DNA of 64,000 bases from positions 124,001-188,000 of the forward strand of contig CBDBGT010000005.1 of the NCBI GenBank assembly GCA_965205365.1, given 5' to 3'. How positions within the stretch are numbered: position 1 is the stretch's first letter; the number at the start of each line of letters is the position of its first letter. Under the pieces are notes generated by a model. The model saw only the letters and a list, made by a program, of their open reading frames with translations, searched no databases and had not been told where the DNA came from. Below are positions 36,275 through 45,567 of the stretch, piece after piece. The DNA comes from JALZUR01 sp965205365 (GTDB lineage: Bacteria > Bdellovibrionota > Bdellovibrionia > Bdellovibrionales > UBA1609). The position numbers were made by a program, and so were the translations under genes.

Positions 36275-37897
36275 TTATATGGCAAGCACTTTTTTTAAAG
36301 TTACACAGGGTTTACCACAAGCTTTTTCATAGTCTTCACAAAAAGCAGCAGATCGTACAAGCATAGTACCCCCTCGATGGTTATTAGAAAAAAAATTCTC
36401 ACGCTTACCACTCCCACTTTTATGAATACCAACTAAATAAAATTTATTATTTTTCTTAAAAATATAAGGGCTTCCAGACACCCCAGGTTCTGATGGACAT
36501 GAATTTGTTATAGAATAACTATAACTACCCCCAATTTCACACCGCTCATTAACTCTTTGAGGAGTGTGAAAAATTCTACCAAAATCTAAACGAGAAGGAT
36601 CTCTATCAAATTTACCATTTTTATCAACAACAGGAGTTTTAGCTTGCTCATCCCAATCGTATTGTGGTTTTCCTCTATAAAGATGAATATCAATTTGTCC
36701 ATTATCAGAGGCTTGTTTAATTTCTTCAGCAGAGGCTGACACTGGAGTAATATAGTATTTAGAGTTATAATTAAACCCCATGGCACCTGCATAAGCTTTT
36801 GCCTCTGATGGATTTACTTTTAATATTAAATAGTCTTGAGAAGGATCATCCCAAGCTAAATATTTACTTAATCTTGTTCCAAAATACTCAAAGTTTAGAA
36901 CATTTCCGTCTAAATGCATAAACGAAGTCAGAGGAAAAGAATAAATCCTAACTCTATTTCCATTACTACTTGCTAAAAACTTTTTTAAAGCCTCACCTTT
37001 ATAAGACAAAACATCCTCAGTAATTCCGTGTGCCACAGTTATAAAAGCTCCAGGACAAATTTGAGCAATAACCCCTGTGCCTTGTGAACTAGAAAATATA
37101 TAAAGAGCTTTACTTGCACCATCAGTTGCATCAGACATGGAATTGTCCCGATTCATAAACCACGCAGCATTTATTGATTTAAAACACGCTGCTTTAATTC
37201 CATCTATATTCCCAGATTTAAGAGCATTTCTACACAAACTCTTTTGAAAGTATGTCATTTCATAAAATATAGAGCCTGAAATGTTTTCATCTAACAAAGC
37301 TTCTTTTAAAAGATCTCTATTCTCTGCTAAAGAGGTTAAATTTCTAGCTATATTTTTATTTTTTGTTTTATCTTGAAAAGAAGTTTTATTAAAATCCTTT
37401 TTATTAGTTTTATGTAAAGCCCTTTCTTCTTTTTTTACCTTCTTTTTTTTAAAGAAAAAGTCTTTAATCCCTTTAATACCAGAAGCTAAAACACCCATTT
37501 TAAATGAACCCTTAGCCTTTAATTTACTCACCACAGCTTCATCTTTAGAGCAAGGAGCTAAGACTCTACTTTGTAAATGGCTCCTAGCTTCTTTTATAAA
37601 GCTTATATAAGATATAAGCTCTTGTGTTATCTCTATGGCATTTTCTTTTTTACAAAAAGAAAAAGTTTCTTCTGCCATTTTCTCACAACTTGTAAAAAAA
37701 CTTAAAGACTTAGTGAGCTGCCTTTTATTACATGAAGAAGAGCCTAAGCTGCTATCTTGTAGTTCTTTTACTCTAACCATATTGCAAAGCCCACTACTCT
37801 TAATTTTATTAAAAGACACTGAACAAGATTCAGCCCTTGCTACAGAAGTGGTAAATAAAAATAAGAATAATGTAAATTTAAACAATGCTAAAATCAT
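36275..37897 (-). CDS. Secreted trypsin-like serine protease, copy 1
   Basis: The 540-residue protein has a signal peptide (1-22), a helical N-terminal region to about 247, and a chymotrypsin-fold domain. The likely triad is His290 (TVAHG), Asp355 (DYLILK) and Ser474 in GVSGSP. A KKKKVKKEE basic patch lies near 150. Residues 1-248 and 452-540 are identical to copy 2, but 249-451 carry many substitutions. The ATG is about 15 bases from an AAAGGAG, an unusually long spacing. A secreted protease fits a predatory lifestyle, but the substrate is unknown. Confidence 0.82.
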   Translation of the reverse strand: MILALFKFTLFLFLFTTSVARAESCSVSFNKIKSSGLCNMVRVKELQDSSLGSSSCNKRQLTKSLSFFTSCEKMAEETFSFCKKENAIEITQELISYISFIKEARSHLQSRVLAPCSKDEAVVSKLKAKGSFKMGVLASGIKGIKDFFFKKKKVKKEERALHKTNKKDFNKTSFQDKTKNKNIARNLTSLAENRDLLKEALLDENISGSIFYEMTYFQKSLCRNALKSGNIDGIKAACFKSINAAWFMNRDNSMSDATDGASKALYIFSSSQGTGVIAQICPGAFITVAHGITEDVLSYKGEALKKFLASSNGNRVRIYSFPLTSFMHLDGNVLNFEYFGTRLSKYLAWDDPSQDYLILKVNPSEAKAYAGAMGFNYNSKYYITPVSASAEEIKQASDNGQIDIHLYRGKPQYDWDEQAKTPVVDKNGKFDRDPSRLDFGRIFHTPQRVNERCEIGGSYSYSITNSCPSEPGVSGSPYIFKKNNKFYLVGIHKSGSGKRENFFSNNHRGGTMLVRSAAFCEDYEKACGKPCVTLKKVLAI

Positions 37898-38036
37898 TGG
37901 TGTAAATATAATCTCCTTTTAAAGGCTTTACAAAAGCTTGTGGTCTTCAACTAGACTTAAGCAACGATAAAATATTAAATTTAGTTTCAAATAAATACAC
38001 AAAAGAGATAAAACTGTTTTTTAAAAAACTAGATTT

Positions 38037-39662
38037 TTATATGGCAAGCACTTTTTTTAAAGTTACACAGGGTTTACCACAAGCTTTTTCATAGTCTTCA
38101 CAAAAAGCAGCAGATCGTACAAGCATAGTACCCCCTCGATGGTTATTAGAAAAAAAATTCTCACGCTTACCACTCCCACTTTTATGAATACCAACTAAAT
38201 AAAATTTATTATTTTTCTTAAAAATATAAGGGCTTCCAGACACCCCAGGTTCTGATGGACATGAATTTGTTATAGAATAACTATAACTACCCCCAATTTC
38301 ACACCGCTTATTAACTCTTTGAGGGGTATGAAAAATTCTATCTAGGCTCATACCAAAAGTAGAGTCATCAAAGTTACCCTTTTTATCAATAACAGGAGTT
38401 TTAGCTTTTTCATCCCAATCATACTGTGGTTTTCCTCTATAAAGATAAATATCAATTTGTCCACTATCAGAGGCTTGTTTAATTTCTTCAGCAGAGGCTG
38501 ACACTGGAGTAATATAGTATTTGGGGTTATAATAAAACCCCTTAGCATCTGCATAAGCTTTTGCCTCTGATGGGTTTACTTTTAATATTAAATAGTCTTG
38601 AAAAGGATCATCCCAAGCTAAATATTTACTTAATCTTGTTCCAAAATACTCAAAGTTTAAAGCATTTCCATCTAACTGCATAAAAGGAGTCATAGGAAAA
38701 GAATAAATTGCAACTCTGTCGCCCTCATCACTTGCTAAAAACTTTTTTAAAGCCTCCCCTTTATAAGACAAAACATCCTCAGTAATTAATCCATGTGCCG
38801 TAGCTACAAAAACTCCAGGACAAATTTGAGCAGTAACTCCAGCTCCTTGTTTACTATAGGCTATATAAAGAGCTTTACTTGCATTATCAGTTGCATCAGA
38901 CATGGAGTTGTCTCGATCCATAAACCACGCAGCATTTATTGATTTAAAACACGCTGCTTTAATTCCATCTATATTCCCAGATTTAAGAGCATTTCTACAC
39001 AAACTCTTTTGAAAGTATGTCATTTCATAAAATATAGAGCCTGAAATGTTTTCATCTAACAAAGCTTCTTTTAAAAGATCTCTATTCTCTGCTAAAGAGG
39101 TTAAATTTCTAGCTATATTTTTATTTTTTGTTTTATCTTGAAAAGAAGTTTTATTAAAATCCTTTTTATTAGTTTTATGTAAAGCCCTTTCTTCTTTTTT
39201 TACCTTCTTTTTTTTAAAGAAAAAGTCTTTAATCCCTTTAATACCAGAAGCTAAAACACCCATTTTAAATGAACCCTTAGCCTTTAATTTACTCACCACA
39301 GCTTCATCTTTAGAGCAAGGAGCTAAGACTCTACTTTGTAAATGGCTCCTAGCTTCTTTTATAAAGCTTATATAAGATATAAGCTCTTGTGTTATCTCTA
39401 TGGCATTTTCTTTTTTACAAAAAGAAAAAGTTTCTTCTGCCATTTTCTCACAACTTGTAAAAAAACTTAAAGACTTAGTGAGCTGCCTTTTATTACATGA
39501 AGAAGAGCCTAAGCTGCTATCTTGTAGTTCTTTTACTCTAACCATATTGCAAAGCCCACTACTCTTAATTTTATTAAAAGACACTGAACAAGATTCAGCC
39601 CTTGCTACAGAAGTGGTAAATAAAAATAAGAATAATGTAAATTTAAACAATGCTAAAATCAT
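38037..39662 (-). CDS. Secreted trypsin-like serine protease, copy 2
   Basis: This 541-residue copy is offset by 1762 bp from copy 1 and keeps the same plan and triad (ATAHG, DYLILK, GVSGSP). It differs only between about residues 249 and 452, including one extra residue after the histidine (AHGL against AHG) and a changed stretch before the serine loop (NFDDSTFGMSLDRIF against KFDRDPSRLDFGRIF). Both genes are intact. A divergent core between identical ends suggests gene conversion of the ends or selection on the substrate-binding part. Confidence 0.82.
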   Translation of the reverse strand: MILALFKFTLFLFLFTTSVARAESCSVSFNKIKSSGLCNMVRVKELQDSSLGSSSCNKRQLTKSLSFFTSCEKMAEETFSFCKKENAIEITQELISYISFIKEARSHLQSRVLAPCSKDEAVVSKLKAKGSFKMGVLASGIKGIKDFFFKKKKVKKEERALHKTNKKDFNKTSFQDKTKNKNIARNLTSLAENRDLLKEALLDENISGSIFYEMTYFQKSLCRNALKSGNIDGIKAACFKSINAAWFMDRDNSMSDATDNASKALYIAYSKQGAGVTAQICPGVFVATAHGLITEDVLSYKGEALKKFLASDEGDRVAIYSFPMTPFMQLDGNALNFEYFGTRLSKYLAWDDPFQDYLILKVNPSEAKAYADAKGFYYNPKYYITPVSASAEEIKQASDSGQIDIYLYRGKPQYDWDEKAKTPVIDKKGNFDDSTFGMSLDRIFHTPQRVNKRCEIGGSYSYSITNSCPSEPGVSGSPYIFKKNNKFYLVGIHKSGSGKRENFFSNNHRGGTMLVRSAAFCEDYEKACGKPCVTLKKVLAI

Positions 39663-39801
39663 TGGTGTAAATGTAATCTCTTTTTAAAGGCTTTACAAAA
39701 GCTTGTGGTCTTCAACTAGACTTAAGCAACGATAAAATATTAAATTTAGTTTCATATAAATACACAAAAAAGATAAAACTGTTTTTTAAAAAACTAGATT
39801 T

Positions 39802-40036
39802 TTATATGGCAAGCACTTTTTTTAAACTTACACAAGCTTTTTCATAGTCTTCACAAAAAGCAGCAGATCGTACAAGCATAGTACCCTCTCGATGGTTATT
39901 AGAAAAAAAATTCTCACGTTTACCACTTCCACTTTTATGAATACCAACTAAGTAAAATTTATTATTTTTCTTAAAAATATAGGGGCTTGACGACACCCCG
40001 AGTTCTGATGGACATGAATTTGTTATAGAATAACTA
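39802..40036 (-). pseudogene. 3' fragment of a third trypsin-like protease copy
   Basis: This repeats the last part of the protease gene, at an offset of 1765 from copy 2. The serine loop reads SELGVSSSPY instead of SEPGVSGSPY, losing the glycine after the active serine, and a short deletion removes CGKP near the C-terminus. The match stops at about 40036, where an unrelated fragment begins. It has no start or protease core and is a relic. Confidence 0.85.
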
Positions 40037-40375
40037 TATTAGAAACAGCACCTATCTTTTTACCTAAATCTTTCAAAGAAACTCCTATGTGATAAATCTC
40101 TTTTTTATCTAAAATTAGAAATCTATCATGGAATTTTTTGTAAACTTCAATTTTAATTTCTGAATACTGCTGATTATGTTTTTCTAAATCTAATTTTAAA
40201 GTTTTAGAAATAGTTTTTGTATAAATAGTAGCCTTACAAGACTTTCTTCTTTTAGTAAGTAGTCACAAGATGCTTTCATCAACATAATTATCAATCAACA
40301 CAATGTCTTTTTTTGCTTTTTTAATGAGTTTGCTTAATAAGCTGTGAGCATCAAAAACTTTTCCATTAAAAAATA
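40037..40375 (-). pseudogene. C-terminal relic of an ORF6N-type DNA-binding protein
   Basis: Reading from 40375 on the minus strand gives LFFNGKVFDAHSLLSKLIKK, then DIVLIDNYVDESIL, a TGA, then IYTKTISKTLKLDLEKHN, KFHDRFLILD and HIGVSLKDLGKK. This is the PLD-like C-terminal part found in ORF6N/KilA-N-associated proteins, which often sit in phage or mobile regions. One in-frame stop and the absence of the N-terminal DNA-binding part show it is dead. Its upstream end abuts the stop of the M16 peptidase. Confidence 0.7.
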
Positions 40376-40380
40376 AGCCC

Positions 40381-42960
40381 CTAACCAACTGAAACTAAAT
40401 ACTCAGGCCCTTTTAAAATTTCTGATGCTGTGACCCTTAATTCATCTGAAGTTATTTTCTCTAATACCTCTTCCAACTTTTGGTAAGTAAATGCATTTAA
40501 GCCATAAAAAGAATCAAATAACATAGTGTCACAGATAAAAGAGTTTTTCTGTGACGATATTAAAAAATTCCCTAAAACCTGATTTTTCATCCACATTAAC
40601 TCTTCTTTAGACACAGTCTCTTTAGATAATTTTTCAAACTCCTCTCTCATCATTTTTATGGCCACTTCTTTTTTTAAAGGGTCACAAGCAATATACCCTC
40701 CAAAATATCCACCAAATGCTCCTGAGTACTCTAGTGGAGCCACGGAATAAGCCAAAGACGCCTTATCCCTTAATTGGATAAAAAGTCTCCCACCTTGACC
40801 TCCAAGTAAAGAAGTTAGAAGCGCTAAGTGAATTTTTCTTTCATCAACGTACCTTACCCCTGGATAGCCCATAATGATGTGGGATTGTTTTTTCTCAGAC
40901 TCTATCTCAGACTTACAGACTTTACCCCAAGGAAAAATAACCTTCTCATGAAAAAAACTTTCCTTTACTTCAGGAAGGTGATTTTCAATGGACTCAACAA
41001 CTTTTTCAACCTGTTTTTTTGTTAAACTTCCAACAATGCTATAAACACGTTTTTTTGTCTTTAGTTTTTCAAAAAATATTTTTAAATCTTTTTCTGTAAG
41101 ATTTTTAATATGTTCTTCTACACCAACACTATCCCTAGCATAAATAGAGCCCTTAAATAAAAGCTTTGAGAATTCGTTAAAAGCCATAGCAGAAGGTCGA
41201 TCTAATCTAGTCTTTAAATTCTGAAGAAGGCTTTCTTTTTCCCTATGAACAATAATATTAGAAAAAACCGGCTGCTTAATAGCTTTTACAAAAAATTCAG
41301 ACAGTTTTTCAAAATATTTATCCTGTGTAAATAAGCCTAAGCCTACAGAATGCTTACCAAAAAAAGTACTAAAATCTGAACAATAAAAGTCAATTTCTTC
41401 AATAAACTCTTGCTCTAAAACACCTTGAAACTCTCTAGCCCAAACGCTTCCAAAAAGAGCCACCAGCCCTTGGGTTTTATTAGATGACAAAAGCTCTCCA
41501 CCCTCAAAGGCAACCTTAAATGACACCACAGAACCTAATGATTGGGATACAAATGAAACATCACTCCCCTTAGAGGTTTTCCACGAATAATTTTTTTGCT
41601 CTAACTCCTTAGCAGCCAAAAAGGTGTTGGTTTTTTTATGCCCTATACTTTCTTGAAACTTAGTCTCTACATCTTTTAACTCTTTAAGAGCGGTCATCAT
41701 TTCATCAGTGTCTTCACCACTAGGTGCATTTTTTGACAAAACGCTTAAATATACATCCTTAGAAAATATTTTTTCCACAGCTTTAATTAAATCTTTTTCT
41801 GTTAATTTTAATGTTTTCTCTCTTCTCTTCTCAGTAACAAAGGGATCATCGTAGTACAGCCAATCATCTCCAATATTTCTACACAAAAAAGATATGGACT
41901 CCTCTGCATAAGAAGCTTCACTTTCAAAAATATTTCTAGCTTTTTCTAAATCAAAACTTATATCTTTTTGATTTAAAAATTTATTGATGACAATGGGTAG
42001 ATTTTTAAATAACTGCGCTCTTTCTTTAGGCATGGCTACACCACTTATAACAAAAACACCTTCTTTAGGATCACCAAAATAAAAAGCTCCAATATTCCTA
42101 CATAGCCCTTTCTTTAACTTTAATTCTTTATACAAATAAGAGCTTTCCCCCTGTCCGAGTATTAAGGCTAAGAGTTCATATTTATTCACAACATCATCTA
42201 AAAAACCCTCCACAGGCCAAGAAAGGTAAAAATAATCTTTTTCAAATTCTGATTTTACAAACTTAATAGTGTTTTTTTTCTCTAACATTCTTGATGTTAA
42301 CCTTCGATCTTTTGCTAAAAGCCCTTCATAATCAAGTTTTGAAAAAAACTTTTCTAAAAGCTCTTTAGCATCATCCTTAAAATCTCCCACACAAATAAGA
42401 GCTATGTTTTTTCCTACATAACGCTCATTGAAATAATTTTTAATTTCATCAAGGCCCACTCTACGTATATTTTCTTCTGTTCCTATTACTGGAAGAGCAT
42501 ATGGATGCCCCGCATACATTTGAGAAAATAACATTTTACTCGCCACTTTACTGGGTTGATCCATACCCATCTTAATCTCTTCAATAACAACTTCTCTCTC
42601 ATTATTTACTTCTTCAAGGTGAAAACAAGGACTATTTACCATTTCAAAAAGCACGTGTGCTGCAACATGTAAACTTTTATAGGGCACTGTTACATAAAAA
42701 ACAGTCTGGTCAAACGATGTATAAGCATTTAATTCACCACCCACAGACTCTATTAACTGAGCAATTTCACCATTTCCAAAAGAGTGAGTTCCTTTAAAAA
42801 CAAGGTGCTCAATGAAATGACTTAAACCTGCTTCTGTTTTAAACTCATGTGCACTGCCTGTTTTCACCCAAACTTGTAGGGTGACCACAGGTGCTTTTTT
42901 AGATTTTAACATAAACAAAGGTATATTGTTTGACAGACTCTCAACTTTTAAATTCTTCAT
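40381..42960 (-). CDS. M16 family zinc peptidase (insulinase/pitrilysin type)
   Basis: The 859-residue protein carries the inverted zinc motif HFIEH at 48-52 and the third ligand in the NNEREVVIEEIKMG stretch near 125. A second, inactive M16-like half follows (DERKIHLALLTSLLGGQGGRLFIQLRDK near 700-730). There is no signal peptide, so it may act in the cytoplasm or leave by another route. AAGGAGGG is directly before the ATG. Its 5' end overlaps hemW on the other strand by about 31 bases. Substrate unknown. Confidence 0.85.
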   Translation of the reverse strand: MKNLKVESLSNNIPLFMLKSKKAPVVTLQVWVKTGSAHEFKTEAGLSHFIEHLVFKGTHSFGNGEIAQLIESVGGELNAYTSFDQTVFYVTVPYKSLHVAAHVLFEMVNSPCFHLEEVNNEREVVIEEIKMGMDQPSKVASKMLFSQMYAGHPYALPVIGTEENIRRVGLDEIKNYFNERYVGKNIALICVGDFKDDAKELLEKFFSKLDYEGLLAKDRRLTSRMLEKKNTIKFVKSEFEKDYFYLSWPVEGFLDDVVNKYELLALILGQGESSYLYKELKLKKGLCRNIGAFYFGDPKEGVFVISGVAMPKERAQLFKNLPIVINKFLNQKDISFDLEKARNIFESEASYAEESISFLCRNIGDDWLYYDDPFVTEKRREKTLKLTEKDLIKAVEKIFSKDVYLSVLSKNAPSGEDTDEMMTALKELKDVETKFQESIGHKKTNTFLAAKELEQKNYSWKTSKGSDVSFVSQSLGSVVSFKVAFEGGELLSSNKTQGLVALFGSVWAREFQGVLEQEFIEEIDFYCSDFSTFFGKHSVGLGLFTQDKYFEKLSEFFVKAIKQPVFSNIIVHREKESLLQNLKTRLDRPSAMAFNEFSKLLFKGSIYARDSVGVEEHIKNLTEKDLKIFFEKLKTKKRVYSIVGSLTKKQVEKVVESIENHLPEVKESFFHEKVIFPWGKVCKSEIESEKKQSHIIMGYPGVRYVDERKIHLALLTSLLGGQGGRLFIQLRDKASLAYSVAPLEYSGAFGGYFGGYIACDPLKKEVAIKMMREEFEKLSKETVSKEELMWMKNQVLGNFLISSQKNSFICDTMLFDSFYGLNAFTYQKLEEVLEKITSDELRVTASEILKGPEYLVSVG

Positions 42961-44114
42961 TAAGCCCTCCTTTAGATCAAAAACAAGCTTTAACTTTTGG
43001 TCTTTATATTCACATTCCTTATTGTATACAAAAATGTCATTACTGTGATTTCGTGAAATTTACAATGAATGAGTTACCACCCCTTAGTGATTATATTAAA
43101 CTGCTATCTAAGGAACTTAAACTTAAAAGCATTAAAGGACCCAAAAAAATTAAAACTCTCTACTTTGGGGGAGGAACCCCATCTCTTCTCTCTGTTAAAC
43201 AAATAGAGCACATTCTTAATGATATCCAAAAAACATACTCATTTATCCATAACCCTGAAATCACCCTAGAAATTAATCCTGGTACATTATCCTTAAATGA
43301 TTTTAAAAACCTTTTAGACCTTGGAGTAAACCGCTTTAGTCTAGGAGTTCAAACCCTTAATCCTTTATTCTTAAAAGCTTGCCATCGAGAACACAGCCCT
43401 AAACAAACATTAAAAGATTTAGAAAATATGACACACCTAAATATCAATTTCTCTGTGGATGTTTTATTTGGCCTTCCCAATCAAACACTCCAACACTTAA
43501 ATAAAGACTTAAACAAACTCCTCCTCTTTCCTTTAAAACATGTAAGTGCTTACAATCTAACCCTTCCCACTGAGCATTTCTTTAATAAAAACCGCCCTAA
43601 TGATGAAACTCAAGTTAAAATGATGGATTTAATCACAAATAAACTTATTGAAAATAAAATTTTTAAATATGAAATTTCAAATTACGCGCAAAATGGATAT
43701 GAATCTAAACACAATAAAGGTTATTGGGAAGATGACGAGTACTTAGGTCTAGGGATGGGAGCACACTCTTATTTAAAATCTTCTAAATGGGGCACTAGAG
43801 CTTGGAACAGCGGTGTCTATTCAAAATATGAGGCTTGTGTAAACAGCCCTTTAAGACCACACCAAAAAAAAGAAGTCTTAAAACTCCACGAATCTCTTAC
43901 AGATTTCTGCCACACTTCCTTAAGACAACTTAAGGGCATGAGCCGTAAAAACTTGCTCTTAAAATATGGATATAACAATATTCCCCTTAAACTTAAGCAT
44001 AACCTATCCAAATTGGAACAAAATGGGCTAATATCTTATAATAATGGACAATGGGCGCTAACATCTACTGGATTTGAGATACCCAATGAGGTATTTAGAA
44101 AGCTTTGCTTTTAA
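42930..44114 (+). CDS. hemW: Radical SAM heme chaperone HemW
   Basis: The protein has a radical SAM motif CIQKCHYC (Cys32, 36, 39), the GGGTPSLL segment and a C-terminal HemN-like domain. HemW, unlike HemN, has no extra N-terminal part, which fits the length (394). It delivers heme to respiratory enzymes. The only plausible start before the cluster motif is TTG at 42930, with AAAGG 8 bases upstream; the next ATG is at residue 47, beyond the motif. This start lies inside the divergent peptidase gene. It leads a run with grpE, a J protein and an LpoA-like gene. Confidence 0.85.
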   Translation: MTDSQLLNSSLSPPLDQKQALTFGLYIHIPYCIQKCHYCDFVKFTMNELPPLSDYIKLLSKELKLKSIKGPKKIKTLYFGGGTPSLLSVKQIEHILNDIQKTYSFIHNPEITLEINPGTLSLNDFKNLLDLGVNRFSLGVQTLNPLFLKACHREHSPKQTLKDLENMTHLNINFSVDVLFGLPNQTLQHLNKDLNKLLLFPLKHVSAYNLTLPTEHFFNKNRPNDETQVKMMDLITNKLIENKIFKYEISNYAQNGYESKHNKGYWEDDEYLGLGMGAHSYLKSSKWGTRAWNSGVYSKYEACVNSPLRPHQKKEVLKLHESLTDFCHTSLRQLKGMSRKNLLLKYGYNNIPLKLKHNLSKLEQNGLISYNNGQWALTSTGFEIPNEVFRKLCF

Positions 44115-44127
44115 ACGGAGGTTTAAT

Positions 44128-44685
44128 ATGAATAACAACACTAATAATTCTAAAGTAGATAGTGAAAATGAAAATCCAGAGCTGCCTAATGTAAATTCAA
44201 AAAAAGACTCCCAAGCTTCAAAACCTCATGACTTAGAAGCTGAGCTTGAAAACTCAAAAAAAGAATACCTTTACCTTAGAGCTGAATTTGATAACTTTAG
44301 AAAAAATTCAATTAAGGAGCGCTCAGAACTTATTAAATTCAGCGGACAAAATATTGCAAAAGATCTTTTAGGTGTTTTAGATGTTTTTCAAAAAGCTTTA
44401 GAGACTAACGTCACTTCTGACAATTTTGAATCTTTTGTTGATGGTATAAAGCTCACTGAAAAAGAACTTACAGATATATTTTCTAAGCACGGAATACGTG
44501 AAATAAATTGTAAACACAAGGCTTTTAATCCTTCTGAGGCCGAAGCCTTAAGTCAATCTCCCTCAACAGATGTAAAAGAAGGCTTTGTTTACAGTGTTAT
44601 AAGAAAAGGTTACTTTTATCATGAAAAAGTTTTACGACACGCACAAGTAACCATTGCAACTAAACCCGCATCAAGTGAAAGCTAA
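44128..44685 (+). CDS. grpE: DnaK nucleotide-exchange factor GrpE
   Basis: From ATG 44128 (MNNNTNNSK), preceded by GGAGG, the 185-residue protein has a polar N-terminal tail, the long dimer helix with YLRAEFDNFRKN, and the C-terminal beta domain (VYSVIRKGYFYHEKVLRHAQV). An upstream in-frame start at 44074 lies within hemW and would add 18 unlikely residues. GrpE works with DnaK and a J protein. Here the J protein follows directly but dnaK is not in the window. I see no CIRCE element upstream. Confidence 0.92.
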   Translation: MNNNTNNSKVDSENENPELPNVNSKKDSQASKPHDLEAELENSKKEYLYLRAEFDNFRKNSIKERSELIKFSGQNIAKDLLGVLDVFQKALETNVTSDNFESFVDGIKLTEKELTDIFSKHGIREINCKHKAFNPSEAEALSQSPSTDVKEGFVYSVIRKGYFYHEKVLRHAQVTIATKPASSES

Positions 44686-44687
44686 CT

Positions 44688-45560
44688 TTGAATTTAAATG
44701 CTTACTATACTACCTTAGGTTTAAAATCAGGGGCCTCTCTTCCAGACATTAAAAAGGCCTACCGAAAGCTTGCGTTAAAATACCATCCAGACAAAAACCC
44801 TAACATTAAAAACCCTGAAGAAGTTTTTAATAAAATCAATGATGCTTATAAAAAATTATCTGAATACGCCCTGTCTGCTGAGCTAAACAAAGATGAGAAT
44901 AACTTTGATGAAGACACAAGCCCTGGTTGGAACCCTAACAACACCAAAACAGACCCTAACCTCAATCAATCTAAAATCCCTCACTATAAATACTCTCTTC
45001 TTCTATCCCTTGAAGAGTGTGGACAGGGCTGCTCTAAAGTAATTCATTTCTACAGGGACTCACCCCTTGGCAAAAAAGAAGAGGTGCGCTTAGAAGTCGT
45101 GGTCCCCTGTGGTGTTAAAGAGGGGCAAAAATTAAAACTTAAAGGAGAGGGACCTATCCTACCTTCTAAAAAAAAAGGCGATCTTTTTGTATACATTGAT
45201 GTTTTGCCCCACCCTCTTTTTGAAAGAAAAGGTCGTAATGTTTATATGGACCTCCCATTAAATCTAAGCACTGCAGTGCTTGGAGGAAAGGTTGATGTTC
45301 CAACACTTTTTGGAAAAGCTGTTTTAAAAATTCCTGAAAACACACACACTGGAAAAGTATTTCGTCTTCGCCAAAAAGGCTTTTCTAGAGTTAACGCCAC
45401 TAGCCGTGGTGATATGCTTATTAAAATTATTGTAGATTTTCCAGAAAACTTTACCCCTGAAGAACTACAAGCTCTACACTTACTTAGCAAAAGAACCACC
45501 CCTCTTGTACAAGAATACTCTAAAAAAATTCAAGAAACTTTAATAAGTAGAAAAAAATAG
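44688..45560 (+). CDS. J-domain co-chaperone without zinc finger (CbpA/DnaJ class B)
   Basis: The 290-residue protein starts at TTG (LNAYYTTLG), two bases after grpE. The J domain (1-65) has the HPD triplet at 33-35. After a short linker come the two DnaJ C-terminal beta domains (about 105-280), with GVKEGQKLKLKGEG and RLRQKGFSR. The cysteine-rich zinc-finger domain of class A DnaJ is absent. It probably works with DnaK and the adjacent GrpE. Gene order grpE-dnaJ without dnaK is slightly unusual. Confidence 0.87.
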   Translation: MNLNAYYTTLGLKSGASLPDIKKAYRKLALKYHPDKNPNIKNPEEVFNKINDAYKKLSEYALSAELNKDENNFDEDTSPGWNPNNTKTDPNLNQSKIPHYKYSLLLSLEECGQGCSKVIHFYRDSPLGKKEEVRLEVVVPCGVKEGQKLKLKGEGPILPSKKKGDLFVYIDVLPHPLFERKGRNVYMDLPLNLSTAVLGGKVDVPTLFGKAVLKIPENTHTGKVFRLRQKGFSRVNATSRGDMLIKIIVDFPENFTPEELQALHLLSKRTTPLVQEYSKKIQETLISRKK

Positions 45561-45567
45561 GCAAACT

